This document shows, one piece after another, positions 6,745-6,745 of a stretch of 6,745 nucleotides of DNA. Both the position numbers and the translations under genes were made by a program. The stretch covers positions 1 to 6,745 of the forward strand of contig SDWK01000564.1 of the NCBI GenBank assembly GCA_004195335.1, written 5' to 3'. Each line of letters starts with the position of its first letter. Position 1 is the first letter of the stretch. This DNA is from Shewanella sp. Lineage in GTDB: Bacteria; Pseudomonadota; Gammaproteobacteria; Enterobacterales; Shewanellaceae. The notes beneath the pieces are model-generated. The model saw only the letters and a list, made by a program, of their open reading frames with translations, was not told the DNA's origin and made no database searches.

Positions 6745-6745
6745 G

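Noticed and set aside
1..6745. CRISPR array, tRNA, rRNA, insertion sequence or phage gene
   Set aside because: I saw no regularly spaced repeats, no tRNA-like or rRNA-like stretch, and no transposase or phage protein; nearly all bases are accounted for by the genes listed.

Overview
This window looks like the end of a short-read contig from a Gram-negative bacterium. It carries one long minus-strand gene set for making activated sulfate and using it on an exported glycan or lipid. Every convincing gene is on the minus strand, so transcription runs from position 6745 towards 1. The organism cannot be named from the sequence. Moderate G+C, the style of the histidine kinase and the fused CysN-CysC protein fit a proteobacterium or a member of Desulfobacterota; this is inference.

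In transcription order, the window opens with the 3' end of a sensor histidine kinase (6744-6385), noticeably richer in G+C than the rest. About 20 bases later comes the C-terminal half of an APS kinase (about 6365-6036) that lacks its ATP-binding P-loop. The join is either a real deletion scar or an assembly chimera. A 97-base gap leads to cysD (5938-5033), which runs directly into a fused cysN-cysC gene (5033-3144). Then follow a cysQ-type PAP phosphatase (3106-2345), an ABC-2 polysaccharide-type permease (2320-1544), its ATPase (1547-828), and a sulfotransferase-family gene (785-20) cut off by the contig end. Gaps are short (24-42 bases) or the genes overlap (TAGTG and ATGA junctions), so cysD to the sulfotransferase is very probably one operon.

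The genes make a coherent pathway. CysD and the CysN domain convert sulfate and ATP to APS, and the CysC domain phosphorylates APS to PAPS. The sulfotransferase would use PAPS to sulfate an acceptor, and CysQ would remove the inhibitory by-product PAP. The ABC pair would carry a polysaccharide, lipid-linked glycan or similar product across the inner membrane. No PAPS reductase or sulfite reductase is visible, which favours sulfation over cysteine synthesis as the purpose. The set resembles rhizobial nodPQ, nodH and nodIJ in functional content.

Positions 1-19 are not genomic: they are exactly the Tn5/Nextera mosaic-end sequence, left from adapter read-through. The 3' end of the sulfotransferase gene is therefore lost for technical reasons. 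This also means the kinase/APS-kinase junction at the other end should be checked before it is treated as biology.
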